A stretch of 64,000 bases of DNA from Streptomyces abyssomicinicus (GCF_008974245.1 NZ_BBZI01000008.1:1-64000), one strand, 5' to 3'; counted from the first letter of the stretch, positions 43,131 to 51,848 are shown. Program-made: numbers and translations. The notes: generated by a model from the sequence alone, not told the origin.

Positions 43131-43817
43131 TCACCAGTCGTACTCGTCGTGGAACCGCAGTGCGGGGCGCGCCGCCGCGCCGAGCGCGTCCGCCCGGCCC
43201 TGGGGTTCCTCCCACTCCTCCTGCCGTCCCAGGGCGGTCAGGTCGAGCAGGCTGGTCAGCGACCCCACGCCGTCCATGCCGTCCTCGAACGTCGAATAGG
43301 TGTGGAAGACGCGGTCCCGCTCCCGCAGGAAGCAGCTCAGCCCGGGCCGGTCGACCGGGCGGCCGTCGCGCACCACCGTGGCCTCAAGGTCCGCGGTGAA
43401 GGAGCACCCGGCGGACGAGTACCAGGGCACCGACCAGCCCATCCGGGCCTTGAACGGCAGGATCCGCGTCAGCGGCGCCCGGGACACCGCGGCGAAGGTG
43501 GTGTTCCGGGCCCACAGGTGCGTCGGGGGCCCTATCTGGTCGAGGAAGGCCGCGCTCTCCGGGCAGCCCGCCTCCCACTCGGGCGGGAAGACGAAGTGGT
43601 GCACGATCAGCTGGTGGCGTCCCTCGAAGAGGTCGAGCAGCGTCGCCCGGCCGTCCCCGCCCTCGAAGGCGTGTCCGTCGTCGATCTCCACCATGGGCAG
43701 GCGCCGCCGCCGCGCGTTCAGGGCGTGCCGCGCGCGCCCGAGTTCGTCCTCCCCGGCCTGCAGCGCCTCCCGCGCGGCACGCCATTCCTCCCGCGAGACG
43801 ATCTGCGGAAGCGTCAA
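43131..43817 (-). CDS. DUF899 family protein (thioredoxin-like fold)
   Basis: A 228-aa DUF899 protein. These have a thioredoxin-like fold of unknown function. Family marks are LPQIVSREEWRAAREAL at the start, RRRLPMVEIDDGHAFEGGDG, LLDLFEGRHQLIVHHFVF and a C-terminal VFHTYSTFEDGMDGVGSL. Many relatives have CxxC at the GCPSC position; here it reads GCPES, so the resolving cysteine is missing. The start is a TTG at 43817 (MTLPQIVSREEW), with GGGGGAGGG 5-6 nt upstream. It is convergent with the preceding hypothetical gene. Confidence 0.85.
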   Translation of the reverse strand: MTLPQIVSREEWRAAREALQAGEDELGRARHALNARRRRLPMVEIDDGHAFEGGDGRATLLDLFEGRHQLIVHHFVFPPEWEAGCPESAAFLDQIGPPTHLWARNTTFAAVSRAPLTRILPFKARMGWSVPWYSSAGCSFTADLEATVVRDGRPVDRPGLSCFLRERDRVFHTYSTFEDGMDGVGSLTSLLDLTALGRQEEWEEPQGRADALGAAARPALRFHDEYDW

Positions 43818-43965
43818 GGGCCCTCCCCCGAGTTGTGGGTCGACGGTGTGGGTGTCGACGGTGTCCGGGGGTGCTGACCCGAGCGGCCCGGGAAACTCAT
43901 CGCCCGCGCGCGAGTTTTTTCCGCGGCCTCTCCGGCGGGCCCCGGAGGCCCGCCTGAGGGCGGCG

Positions 43966-45840
43966 TCAGCCCGTGAGGAGCAGGGCGGGCCGCGGCGCCG
44001 GGCGGTGCGTGGCGGCCAGTTCCTCCAGCAGCGCGGACAGCCGGCGGGTGTGACGGGTGGTGAGCCGTCCGGTGTCGTCGAGCTGGACCGCGCACGCGGT
44101 GACCGTGTCGACGAGTTCCTCCAGCAGGACCGCGGCACGGCCGGCGCCCGCCGTGCCGCGGGTGTGGGCGGGCAGGGGCAGCTCCGCCGCGGCCAGCGAG
44201 GCGGCGGCACGGGCCTGCGCCAGCGTCCGGTAGGCCTCCCGGCGCAGTGTCCAGCCGACCGCCCGGTGGTGGGGGGTGCGGGGGGCGTCCGGGGTGTCGA
44301 GGACGTGGGCGAGGTAGGCCTCCGCGGCCCGTGTGGCGTCCGCCAGCTGGGCCCGGACCCGCCCGCCGGCCCGTCCCGGCAGCGGCAGGTGCCCCACCAG
44401 GAGCACGATGCCGCAGGCCAGCAGCGTCTCCCCGATCCGCGCGACGGCGGCCGGCGGCTCCCCTCCGGCGACCATCAGGGCGAGCACCAGCACGGTCACC
44501 ACGGCGGTCTGCGCCGCGAAGTGCCGGGTGGCGAGCGGGATCAGGGCGGCCGCGGCCACCACGAGCGCCACCTGCCCGCCCGGCGCGGGCAGCAGCGCCG
44601 CCGCCGCGGCGAAGAGGGCGGCGCCCAGCACCGTCCCGGCCGCCCGGCACAGCACCCGGGACACCAGCGGGCCCAGGTCGGGCTTGACCAGGAACACGGC
44701 GGTGGCGGGCAGCCAGTACCAGTGGGTGTGGTGCAGGGCCTGGGCGACGGCGGATGCCGTGCCGAAGCCGAGGGCGACCCGCAGGCCGTACTCGCGGCCG
44801 CCCGCACCCAACGCGGTGCGTGCCGCGGCGGCCGGGCCCCGGCGGCGGGTGTGCAGCCGGCTGCCGTCGCCGCCCCGGTCGAAGGTGAGCGCGGCCTGCA
44901 GCAGCGCCTCGTCGAGGCGGCGCAGTTCCGGGGTGGCGCGCTCGGGGGCGGGCAGCGGGCCGGGGTGTCCGCCCTCGCGGACCGCGGCGGCGAGCAGGCG
45001 CAGGGCCCGTGCCGCGCGGGCGGGGGCCGTGTCGCCCGCCCAGGCGAGGGCGGTGGCGGCCTCCGCGAGCGGCAGCGCGGCGGCGTACCGCGCGTGCAGC
45101 CGCCGTTCGGCGGCCGAGGCGGCGTGACTGCGCAGCCGCGGGCCGCCGAGGGCGTCCTGGGCGTGGTCCAGCGCGGCGGTCAGTGCGGTGCGGCGGGTGG
45201 TGGCGTGCGGGGTTCCGGTGGCCTCCAGCAGGGCGGCGATCCCCTCGTACACCGCGCCGACGGCGGACCGCTCGGCGGCGGCGGCCCGTGGGGCGCCCGG
45301 GGCACGGGGGGCGTCGGCCCGCCGGGCCGGGCGGGCCGCCAGCCGGAGCGCGAGCAGCCAGCCCGCGCCGAGCAGGTAACACAGGGCCCGCTGCCAGGCG
45401 GGGGCGGGCAGCGGGCTTCCGGCGCCGACCGCGCACATCACCAGGAGCTGGGTCCCGGCCGCCGAGGCCACCGGGCCGACCGCGCTGACCGCTCCGGCCA
45501 CCAGTCCTAGCAGGGCGAGCACCACGGTGAGCGCGACGGCGGCGAGCCCGTCGCCCGCCACCGTGCCCGCCGCGAGACCCGCCGCTCCGGCGACGGCGGG
45601 GGTGCCCAGCCGGTGCACCGACGCGCGGCGTCCGCCGGGGCGGTCGTTGATCCCGGCGAACATGGCGCCGAGCGCCGCCGCCACTCCCGCGGCGGGCCGC
45701 CCGGCGGCCAGCGCCGCCGCCAGCAGCGGTCCGGCCGCACACGCTCCCCGGGCCACGGCTCCCCAGGGGACGGGCTCACGGCGCGTGGCCAGCGCGTGCG
45801 CCAGCCAGGGCGGCAACGGGGTGCGGGGTCGTGCGGTCAC
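43966..45840 (-). CDS. FUSC family (aromatic acid exporter-like) membrane protein
   Basis: A 624-aa membrane protein with two blocks of 5-6 hydrophobic segments (about 45-165 and 360-480), each followed by a long helical cytosolic region, as in FUSC/YccS-type exporters. Characteristic stretches are ALGAMFAGINDRPGG near residue 68 and HHTHWYWLPATAVFLVKPDLGPLVSRVLCRAAGT at about 368-400. The substrate is unknown; aromatic acids or toxic small molecules are typical guesses. The GTG at 45840 (VTARPRTPLPPW) has GGGAG 6 nt upstream. The same frame stays open for over 4 kb upstream, but that is GC-driven and crosses other genes. Confidence 0.85.
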   Translation of the reverse strand: MTARPRTPLPPWLAHALATRREPVPWGAVARGACAAGPLLAAALAAGRPAAGVAAALGAMFAGINDRPGGRRASVHRLGTPAVAGAAGLAAGTVAGDGLAAVALTVVLALLGLVAGAVSAVGPVASAAGTQLLVMCAVGAGSPLPAPAWQRALCYLLGAGWLLALRLAARPARRADAPRAPGAPRAAAAERSAVGAVYEGIAALLEATGTPHATTRRTALTAALDHAQDALGGPRLRSHAASAAERRLHARYAAALPLAEAATALAWAGDTAPARAARALRLLAAAVREGGHPGPLPAPERATPELRRLDEALLQAALTFDRGGDGSRLHTRRRGPAAAARTALGAGGREYGLRVALGFGTASAVAQALHHTHWYWLPATAVFLVKPDLGPLVSRVLCRAAGTVLGAALFAAAAALLPAPGGQVALVVAAAALIPLATRHFAAQTAVVTVLVLALMVAGGEPPAAVARIGETLLACGIVLLVGHLPLPGRAGGRVRAQLADATRAAEAYLAHVLDTPDAPRTPHHRAVGWTLRREAYRTLAQARAAASLAAAELPLPAHTRGTAGAGRAAVLLEELVDTVTACAVQLDDTGRLTTRHTRRLSALLEELAATHRPAPRPALLLTG

Positions 45841-45962
45841 GGAGACTCCCGTCGGATGCGGTGGGCGTCTTCGGGCGTCGTCGGCCGAGCGGGACGGACC
45901 CACCGTACCGAGCCCGCGCGAACCGGCGCGAACAGCGGTGTTGCGGACGCGTGACGCCTTCG

Positions 45963-46004
45963 TCGAGGTGCGGCGGCCGGCTTTATCGAGGTGCGGCGGC
46001 CGGC
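45963..46004. repeat. 19-bp direct repeat upstream of the RidA-GNAT gene
   Basis: TCGAGGTGCGGCGGCCGGC occurs twice, exactly, at 45963-45981 and 45986-46004 with a 4-nt TTTA spacer (23-bp period, about two helical turns). It is 65-106 bp before the RidA-GNAT start, a position that suits a regulator site. Confidence 0.7.
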
Positions 46005-46068
46005 CGCCGGCCTCCATGATCGGGCGAGCTCCGCGGCGAGCGGACCGACACCACCCACGGGAGACCAC

Positions 46069-46911
46069 ATGATCGAGCGCGTAGTGACCGCCCCGGGCCT
46101 CTTCCCGCCCCCCTCCTACTCCCACGTCTCCGTGGTGGAGGCCGGGGCCAGACTCGCCTTCCTCGCCGGGACGGTCCCGCTGGACGCGGACGGCAGGCTC
46201 GTCGGCGAGGGCGACCCGGTGCTCCAGGCCGAGCGGACCGTCGCCAACCTGCGGCGGCAGCTCGCCGCGGTGGGCAGCGACCCGGCGCACGTGGTGCGGA
46301 CCGAGGTGTACGTGGTGAGCGACGACCCGGCGGTGCTGGCGCGGGTCTGGCAGGTCGTGTCCGCCTCCGTCCCGGCGAACGGGCCGCACTCCTCCACCCT
46401 GCTCGGCGTCAGCTGCCTCGGGTACGCCGGACAGCTGGTGGAGATCACCGCGACCGCCGTGGTGCCGGAGGTGGTGCTCCGCCGGGCGGGCGCGGCGGAT
46501 GCCGGGGCCGCGGCGGAGGTGTACCTGCGTTCGTACGACGCCGCGCTGCCGACGGTGCGGCGGGCGCACACCGACGACGAGGTCCGCGAGTGGTTCCGGC
46601 ACGTGGTGGTGCCCTCCCTGGAGACCTGGGTCGCGGTGTCGGAGGGGGAGACGGTCGGGGTGATGGTCCTCGATCGCGAGGAGCTGGCCCAGCTCTACCT
46701 CGCGCCCGGCCGGCAGGGCCGGGGCCTCGGGGACCGGTTCGTGGAACTGGCCAAGGGGCAACGGCCGGACGGCCTGGAGCTGTGGACGTTCCAGGTGAAC
46801 GAACGGGCCGCGCGCTTCTACGAGCGGCACGGGTTCGTGGCCCGCGAGCGGACGGACGGGGCGCGCAACGAGGAACGCGAGCCGGACGTCCGGTACGTGT
46901 GGCGTCCCTGA
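46069..46911 (+). CDS. RidA-GNAT acetyltransferase fusion protein
   Basis: A 280-aa protein that joins two normally separate folds. Residues 1 to about 132 are a RidA/YjgF-type domain (FLAGTVPLDADGRLVGEG, VANLRRQLAAVGSDPAHVVRTEVYV, LVEITATAVVP). RidA enzymes deaminate reactive enamines or imines; the usual catalytic Arg falls in the RTEVYV region. Residues about 137-280 are a GNAT acetyltransferase with the acetyl-CoA loop LYLAPGRQGRGLGDRFVELA and the C-terminal NERAARFYERHGFVARER. The ATG at 46069 has GGGAG upstream. The frame is continuous across the junction. Confidence 0.85.
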   Translation: MIERVVTAPGLFPPPSYSHVSVVEAGARLAFLAGTVPLDADGRLVGEGDPVLQAERTVANLRRQLAAVGSDPAHVVRTEVYVVSDDPAVLARVWQVVSASVPANGPHSSTLLGVSCLGYAGQLVEITATAVVPEVVLRRAGAADAGAAAEVYLRSYDAALPTVRRAHTDDEVREWFRHVVVPSLETWVAVSEGETVGVMVLDREELAQLYLAPGRQGRGLGDRFVELAKGQRPDGLELWTFQVNERAARFYERHGFVARERTDGARNEEREPDVRYVWRP

Positions 46912-47594
46912 CGCCCTCGCGGCGCGGGCCGGCCCCCGCCGCGAGGGGCCCGGCACCGTCCCGCCGCGATCCCTGCACGGGCGCCGCGGCTCGGCACCGG
47001 CTCCGCGGGTCGCGCGTGGCGGCCCCGGCACGGACACCGGGGGGTGGGCACGGACTCCGCGGGTCGCCGCGTGGCCCCGGCACAGACCGCGGGTCAGCAC
47101 GGACACCGCGAGTCCCGTTGCCGGGGCCCGCCCACGGACACGGCAGGTCGCCGCGTGGCCCCTGCACGGACACCGGGGGTCGGCACCAGCCACGGGTCGC
47201 CACCGGCTCTGCAGGTCGGCACGGGCACCGGGGGTCGGCAGCAGCCACGGGTCGGCACCGGCTCCGCAGGTCGGCACGGACTCCGCGGGTCGCCGCGTGG
47301 CCCCGGCACGGACACCGCGGGTCAGCACGGGCGCCGCGAGTCCCATTGCCGGGGCCCGCCCATGGACACGGCGGGTCGCCGCGTGGCCCCTGCACGGGCA
47401 CCGGGGGTCGGCACCGGCCACGGGTCGGCACCGGCTCCGCAGGTCGGCACGGACTCCGCGGGTCGCCGCGTGGCCCCGGCACGGACACCGCGGGTCAGCA
47501 CGGGCGCCGCGAGTCCCGTTGCCGGGGCCCGCCCACGGAGACGGCGGGTCGCCGCTGGGCGACGCGGGGGCGCGGGGGCGCGGGTCCGGTGGGG
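46912..47594. repeat. Gene-free minisatellite region
   Basis: No gene is supported on either strand. From 47049 the sequence is built of long repeats: unit 1 47049-47274 (226 bp), unit 2 47275-47447 (173 bp) and a partial unit 3 from 47448 to about 47552. Each begins CACGGACTCCGCGGGTCGCC. Inside the units, degenerate blocks of about 18 bp ending in CGGGTCGGCAC type motifs recur. Units 2 and 3 are almost identical over about 100 bp. Confidence 0.8.
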
Positions 47595-48302
47595 TCAGAG
47601 TCCGGCGGCCGTGGCCGCGGTGGTCAGGACCTCGCGGAGCATCTCGGGCGTGAGCCTGCCCGTGAACACGTTCCGCTGGCTGACGTGGAAACAGCCGAAC
47701 ACCTCCACCGGCGCCGCCCCCTGGACGGCGGGCTCCAGCCGCACCCGGGCCCCGTGGCCGAACGCCGGCCGCGGGCGCGGCACCGTCCACCCCGCCGCCG
47801 TGAGGGCCGGCAGCGCCGCCTGCCAGCCGAAGGCGCCCAGCACCACCACCGCGCGCAGGGTGGGCCGCAGCAGGGTAAGTTCCCGTACCAGCCAGGTCCG
47901 GCAGGTGTCCCGTTCCAGCGGGGTGGGCCGGTTCTCCGGGGGCGCACAGTGCACCGGCGCCGTCACCCTGACCCCGTACAGCTCCAGCCCGTCGCCGCGG
48001 TGGGTGGAGGTCGGCTGCGAGGCCAGGCCCACCTGGTGCAGCGCGGCGTACAGCACGTCCCCGGACCGGTCCCCGGTGAACATCCGCCCGGTGCGGTTGC
48101 CGCCGTGCGCGGCGGGGGCCAGCCCGATCACCGCGAGCCGCGCGTCCGGCGGCCCGAACCCGGGCACCGGCCGCCCCCAGTACTCCCAGTCGGCGAACGC
48201 GGCGCGTTTGACCTGGGCGACCTCCTCCCGCCAGGCGACCAGCCGCGGGCAGGCCCGGCAGTCGGCGATCCGCCGGTCGAGGGCTGTGAGGTCGTCGTCC
48301 AT
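47595..48302 (-). CDS. Uracil-DNA glycosylase, family 5 (UdgB-like)
   Basis: Removes uracil and some other deaminated bases from DNA. The 235-aa protein starts with two Cys of the Fe-S cluster (C15 and C18 in DCRACPRL), with further Cys in VHCAPPENRPTP and RDTCRTWL. It has the family active-site motif GLAPAAHGGNRTGRMFTGD and the C-terminal motif FHVSQRNVFTGRLTPEM. The Ala/His motif rather than the GQDPY motif separates it from family 1. The ATG at 48302 has a TACGCT box 8 nt upstream and no Shine-Dalgarno sequence, so it may be leaderless. Confidence 0.92.
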   Translation of the reverse strand: MDDDLTALDRRIADCRACPRLVAWREEVAQVKRAAFADWEYWGRPVPGFGPPDARLAVIGLAPAAHGGNRTGRMFTGDRSGDVLYAALHQVGLASQPTSTHRGDGLELYGVRVTAPVHCAPPENRPTPLERDTCRTWLVRELTLLRPTLRAVVVLGAFGWQAALPALTAAGWTVPRPRPAFGHGARVRLEPAVQGAAPVEVFGCFHVSQRNVFTGRLTPEMLREVLTTAATAAGL

Positions 48303-48350
48303 ACCGTCCCAGCGTAGGACAGGCGTCGCGCCGGGCGGCCGGACCGCCGG

Positions 48351-49883
48351 TCAGGTGAAGGCCGCGCCCGCCGCCAGGAAGAGGCAGATCAGCAGGAACA
48401 GCAGTCCCAGCAGGGGCAGCACGAACCGGACGTACCGGTTGTAGCCCACCTTGGCGAGCGCGCAGCCACCCATGATCACCGCACTCGTCGGCACCCAGAG
48501 GTTCATGATCCCGCTGGACGCCTGCCAGGCGGTGACCGCCACCGCCCGGGAGACGCCGGCGAAGTCGGCCAGCGGGGCGATGATCGGCATGGCCAGGGTG
48601 GCGTGCCCGGACGTCGAGGGGATCAGGAACGCCAGCGGCAGGTTCACCACGAACACCAGGATCGCGAAGATCCCCGAGGAGGTGCCCTCCACCACCCCTT
48701 CCACACCGTGCAGGACGGTGTCGGTGATCCGCGAGTTGTTCATGATCACCGTCACCCCGCGGGCCAGCACCACCACCAGCGCGGGCGCCACGAAGTCCGC
48801 CGCGCCCCGCACCACCGTCTCGCTGACCCGCTGCTCCCCCATCCGGGCGATCACACCCACCAGCACCGCCGCCACCAGGAACATCGCCGCCAGCTGCGGG
48901 AAGTACCAGCCCAGCTCGAAGCCGTAGGGGACGGCGTCCGCGTCGCCGGTGAGCGCGGCGGACCAGGGGACCACCGCGAAGATCATGAAGGCGAAGACCA
49001 GCACCATGGTGGCCAGCACGGCCCGCTCCGTGCCGTGCAGCGGCGGCACCTCGCGCCGCGACTCCGCGGCCAGCTCCCGGTCGCCGGGCAGGAACCCGGA
49101 GAGGGAGCGCTGCGGGTTCCGCCGGACCCGGCGGGCGTAGCGCAGCACGTGCCCGACGGTCACCGAGGTCAGCACCAGCCACATCACGAAGCGCAGCACG
49201 ATGCCGTCGCCCAGCGAGATGTCGGCGGCCGAGGACGCCACCCCGGTCGCGAACGGGTTCACCGTCGAGGTCAGCACGCCGACGCCCGCGCCAAGGACGG
49301 TCACCCCGAGCGCGGTCATCCGGTCGTAGCCCAGCGCCAGCATCAGCGGCACGATCAGTCCGTAGAACCCCAGCGTCTCCTCGGCGAACCCGGAGACCGT
49401 GCCGAGCACCGCGAAGACCAGCATGATCGCCACGATCAACAAGGAGCTGCGGTCGCGCAGCCGGTGGGCCAGCCGTTCGATGCCGTGGTTGAGCGCTCCC
49501 GTCGCGAACACCATCGTGATGAACGCGCCGATCGCCAGCACGTAGAGGAAGACGCCGGCCGCCCCGTACAGCTCGCCCGCCAGGTCGGGGCCGACCACCC
49601 CGTCCTCGTCGCGGATGCCGTAGAGGCCGTTGACCGGGGCGAGGAACAGGTCGTTCAGCCGGTCGAGGAAGCTCAGCCCCGAGTCGACCCGGTGGTAGGT
49701 GCCCTGCACCGGCGCGCCGTCCGCGTCCCGGTCGTAGACGCCGGGCGGGATGAGGAACGCCAGCAGCCAGACCGCCAGCGTGACGAGGACCAGCACGGTC
49801 AGCGCGCTGGGGAAGACGAACCGCCGACGCGGCGGGTCTCCGTCCCCGGCCTGGGTCCGGGTCGGCGGTACGGCACTGCTCAT
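48351..49883 (-). CDS. YfcC family membrane transporter
   Basis: A 510-aa integral membrane protein of the YfcC/DcuC-like family, related to C4-dicarboxylate and short-chain amino-acid or peptide transporters. About 12 hydrophobic segments are present. Family marks include FPSALTVLVLVTLAVWLLAFLIPPG near residue 25, FAVLGTVSGFAEETLGFYGLIVPLM near 155 and the TSTVNPFATGVASSAADIS loop. VVVLARGVTVIMNNSRITDTVL and FLIPSTSGHATLAMPIIAPL are also visible. The substrate is unknown. The ATG at 49883 has GGAGGGGAG about 11 nt upstream. Confidence 0.88.
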   Translation of the reverse strand: MSSAVPPTRTQAGDGDPPRRRFVFPSALTVLVLVTLAVWLLAFLIPPGVYDRDADGAPVQGTYHRVDSGLSFLDRLNDLFLAPVNGLYGIRDEDGVVGPDLAGELYGAAGVFLYVLAIGAFITMVFATGALNHGIERLAHRLRDRSSLLIVAIMLVFAVLGTVSGFAEETLGFYGLIVPLMLALGYDRMTALGVTVLGAGVGVLTSTVNPFATGVASSAADISLGDGIVLRFVMWLVLTSVTVGHVLRYARRVRRNPQRSLSGFLPGDRELAAESRREVPPLHGTERAVLATMVLVFAFMIFAVVPWSAALTGDADAVPYGFELGWYFPQLAAMFLVAAVLVGVIARMGEQRVSETVVRGAADFVAPALVVVLARGVTVIMNNSRITDTVLHGVEGVVEGTSSGIFAILVFVVNLPLAFLIPSTSGHATLAMPIIAPLADFAGVSRAVAVTAWQASSGIMNLWVPTSAVIMGGCALAKVGYNRYVRFVLPLLGLLFLLICLFLAAGAAFT

Positions 49884-50019
49884 GGCCCGGCTGCTCCCCT
49901 CCGGCATCGGTCGCGTCAGCCCAGCCTGGGAGCGCGGCACGCCGGACGCACGCCGGGGTGGGCCGATCAGCCGTCCCGCCGGTGCGCCCCGCGGGCCCCG
50001 GGGACGGGGGTGTCCGCAG

Positions 50020-50032
50020 TAGAGTCGACCGC
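50020..50032 (+). promoter_or_regulatory. Leaderless-type -10 (TAGAGT) before the S4 gene
   Basis: TAGAGT (50020-50025) lies 7 nt before the ATG at 50033, and no ribosome-binding site is present. Confidence 0.45.
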
Positions 50033-50440
50033 ATGAGTGAGAGCGTTCGGGCGGACGTCTGGATCTGGTCGGTGCGCCTGGTCAAGACCCGCTCGCTGGC
50101 GGCCGCCGCCTGCCGCGGCGGGCACGTCCGGGTGAACGGGGAGCGGGTCAAGCCCGCCCACGCGCTGAAGACCGGCGACGAGGTCCGGATCCGGCAGGAG
50201 GGCCGGGAGCGGGTCGTCGTGGTCAAACAGCTGATCCGCAAGCGCGTCGGCGCGCCCGTCGCCGTCGAGTGCTACGTGGACAACAGCCCGCCGCCCCCGC
50301 CGCGCGAGGCTGTCGCCCCGGCCGGTATCCGGGACCGCGGGGCGGGCAGGCCCACCAAGCGGGACCGGCGCGAGATGGAGCGGCTGCGCGGGCTGGAGGC
50401 GTCGCGCCGGGCCGCGTCGGCCGTCGAACCGCAGGGCTGA
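50033..50440 (+). CDS. S4-domain RNA-binding protein (Hsp15/HslR-like)
   Basis: A 135-aa protein with one S4 RNA-binding domain at about residues 6-65 (VWIWSVRLVKTRSLAAAACRG and VRVNGERVKPAHALKTGDEV), like E. coli Hsp15, which binds stalled 50S subunits with nascent chains. The C-terminal half is a Pro-rich linker and a basic helix (RGAGRPTKRDRREMERLRGLEA). The ATG at 50033 is preceded by a TAGAGT box. It is divergent from the YfcC gene. Confidence 0.9.
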   Translation: MSESVRADVWIWSVRLVKTRSLAAAACRGGHVRVNGERVKPAHALKTGDEVRIRQEGRERVVVVKQLIRKRVGAPVAVECYVDNSPPPPPREAVAPAGIRDRGAGRPTKRDRREMERLRGLEASRRAASAVEPQG

Positions 50441-50525
50441 CCCGCACGCGGGCCGCGCGCGGCAGGGCCGACGCGGTGCGGCGGGTCGCGTGCGGCGCGC
50501 CGTTCGTCAGGGAGAGTGATGCAGG

Positions 50526-50783
50526 ATGCGCCGTTCCGGAGATGAACCGAGGCACGCCCGCAGCGCCCTGCGCCTGCGGTTGTGGCTGAGCCTGTGGGGC
50601 GTGGCCGCCTCGGTGTTCGGCATCACGGTGTTCGCCCTCACCGGACACCCGGGCTGGGCGCTGGTCTGCGGGGCCGCGCTGCTGGTGGTCCTGGTCGACC
50701 TGGTGATGGTCGTCCGCCACCTGCGGCAGGGCCCGCACTACCAGCCGGGCCCCGACGTCCCCCCGTACCACCATCCGGAGTGA
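50526..50783 (+). CDS. DUF6343 family small membrane protein
   Basis: An 85-aa protein with a basic N-terminus (MRRSGDEPRHARSALRLRLW), two hydrophobic segments (about 21-38 and 43-62) and a Pro/His-rich tail (HYQPGPDVPPYHHPE), matching a streptomycete family known as DUF6343; function unknown. The gene begins 85 nt after the S4 gene and ends 12 nt before the convergent TPR gene. Confidence 0.85.
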   Translation: MRRSGDEPRHARSALRLRLWLSLWGVAASVFGITVFALTGHPGWALVCGAALLVVLVDLVMVVRHLRQGPHYQPGPDVPPYHHPE

Positions 50784-50795
50784 CCCCGCGCCGGG

Positions 50796-51194
50796 TCACT
50801 CCGGCGCGTCCGCCGGCGGGTCGAAGCGGGCGGCGCGCACGAAGTCGGGCCGGGGGTCGAGCGCGGCGGCCAGCCGGAAGTGCCGGCGTGCCTGGTCGTG
50901 CTTGTTCTGCCGCTCGTAGGTGCGGCCGAGGGCGAAGTGCGCGTAGGCGTTGTCCGGCTCGCGCTCCAGCACGACGGCGAACTCCAGCTCCGCGGGCCTG
51001 AGTTGTGCCGCGGCGAAGAACGCCCGGGCCCGCAGCAGGCGGGCCGCCGTGTTCTCGGGATGGGCGTCGATCACCGCGTCGAGCAGTTTCACGGCACCCC
51101 GGGGGTCGCGCGCGGCGAGCAGCTGCTCGGCGGCGCGGAAATCTATGACGTGCGTCTCGGGAGTCCTCCCGGAAGCACCACCTGTGTCCGGCAC
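50796..51194 (-). CDS. Tetratricopeptide repeat protein
   Basis: A 132-aa protein with about three TPR-like helical pairs between residues 17 and 120 (AAEQLLAARDPRGAVKLLDAVIDAHPEN, then LEREPDNAYAHFALGRTYERQNKHDQARRHFRLAAALDPR). It is probably a cytosolic scaffold; the partner is unknown. The start is a GTG at 51194 with GGAAGGAA upstream. It is 48 nt downstream of coaE on the same strand, suggesting a coaE-TPR transcript. Confidence 0.9.
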   Translation of the reverse strand: MPDTGGASGRTPETHVIDFRAAEQLLAARDPRGAVKLLDAVIDAHPENTAARLLRARAFFAAAQLRPAELEFAVVLEREPDNAYAHFALGRTYERQNKHDQARRHFRLAAALDPRPDFVRAARFDPPADAPE

Positions 51195-51242
51195 GTCTGG
51201 TTCCTTCCCTGTACGGACGGCTCCGACGCGCCGCCCGGGCCG

Positions 51243-51848
51243 CTATCGCGCCGGCCGGGCCCGCCGCGTCAGCTCCTGCCAGACCTCGGCGACCCTCCGC
51301 TCCAGCTCGGGCAGCGGCACGTCGTTGTCGACGACGATGTCCGCGATCCTCAGCCGCTGCTCCCGGGTGGCCTGGGCGGACATCCGGGCCTGGGCGTCCT
51401 CCTCGCTCATCCCGCGCAGCCGGGTCAGCCGGTCGAGCTGGGTGGCGGGGTCCACGTCGACCACCACGACCAGGTCGTACAGCGGCGCCAGGCCGTTCTC
51501 GGCCAGCAGCGGCACGTCGTGGACGACGACGGCGTCGGCCGGGGCGGCCGCTTCCAGGGCACGGGACCGCTCGCCCACCAGCGGGTGGACGATCGCGTTG
51601 AGGACGTCCCGCTTCCCGGGGTCGGCGAAGACGATCGCGCCGAGCTTCGGCCGGTCCAGGCTGCCGTCGGCGGCCAGCACCCCGCCGCCGAAGGCCTCCA
51701 CCACGGCGGTAAGTCCCGGCGTGCCCGGTTCGACGACCTCCCGGGCGATCCGGTCCGCGTCGATCAGCACCGCCCCGTGCGCCACGAGCAGCCGGGACAC
51801 CTCGCTCTTGCCGGCACCGATTCCGCCGGTCAGCCCCACAGTCAGCAT
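51243..51848 (-). CDS. coaE: Dephospho-CoA kinase
   Basis: CoaE phosphorylates dephospho-CoA, the last step of coenzyme A synthesis. The 201-aa protein has Walker A GGIGAGKS (8-15), LIDADRIAREVVEPG (about 28-42), the substrate-binding HPLVGER segment and DVPLLAENG around 110. The ATG at 51848 has TAGGCT 6 nt upstream and no ribosome-binding site, the same TAGGCTGCGG arrangement as the metallo-hydrolase gene. Confidence 0.95.
   Translation of the reverse strand: MLTVGLTGGIGAGKSEVSRLLVAHGAVLIDADRIAREVVEPGTPGLTAVVEAFGGGVLAADGSLDRPKLGAIVFADPGKRDVLNAIVHPLVGERSRALEAAAPADAVVVHDVPLLAENGLAPLYDLVVVVDVDPATQLDRLTRLRGMSEEDAQARMSAQATREQRLRIADIVVDNDVPLPELERRVAEVWQELTRRARPAR

Noticed and set aside
47049..47552. 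Repetitive coding gene or CRISPR array in the minisatellite
   Set aside because: No start signal on either strand. Repeats are degenerate blocks of uneven size without unique spacers, and translated frames are Arg/Pro/Cys shadow-like.
43966..50241. A single 2091-codon open frame on the minus strand
   Set aside because: It crosses the RidA-GNAT gene (opposite strand), the minisatellite and the glycosylase and YfcC genes in another frame. Only 43966-45840 has FUSC protein features; the rest is a GC-driven open shadow.
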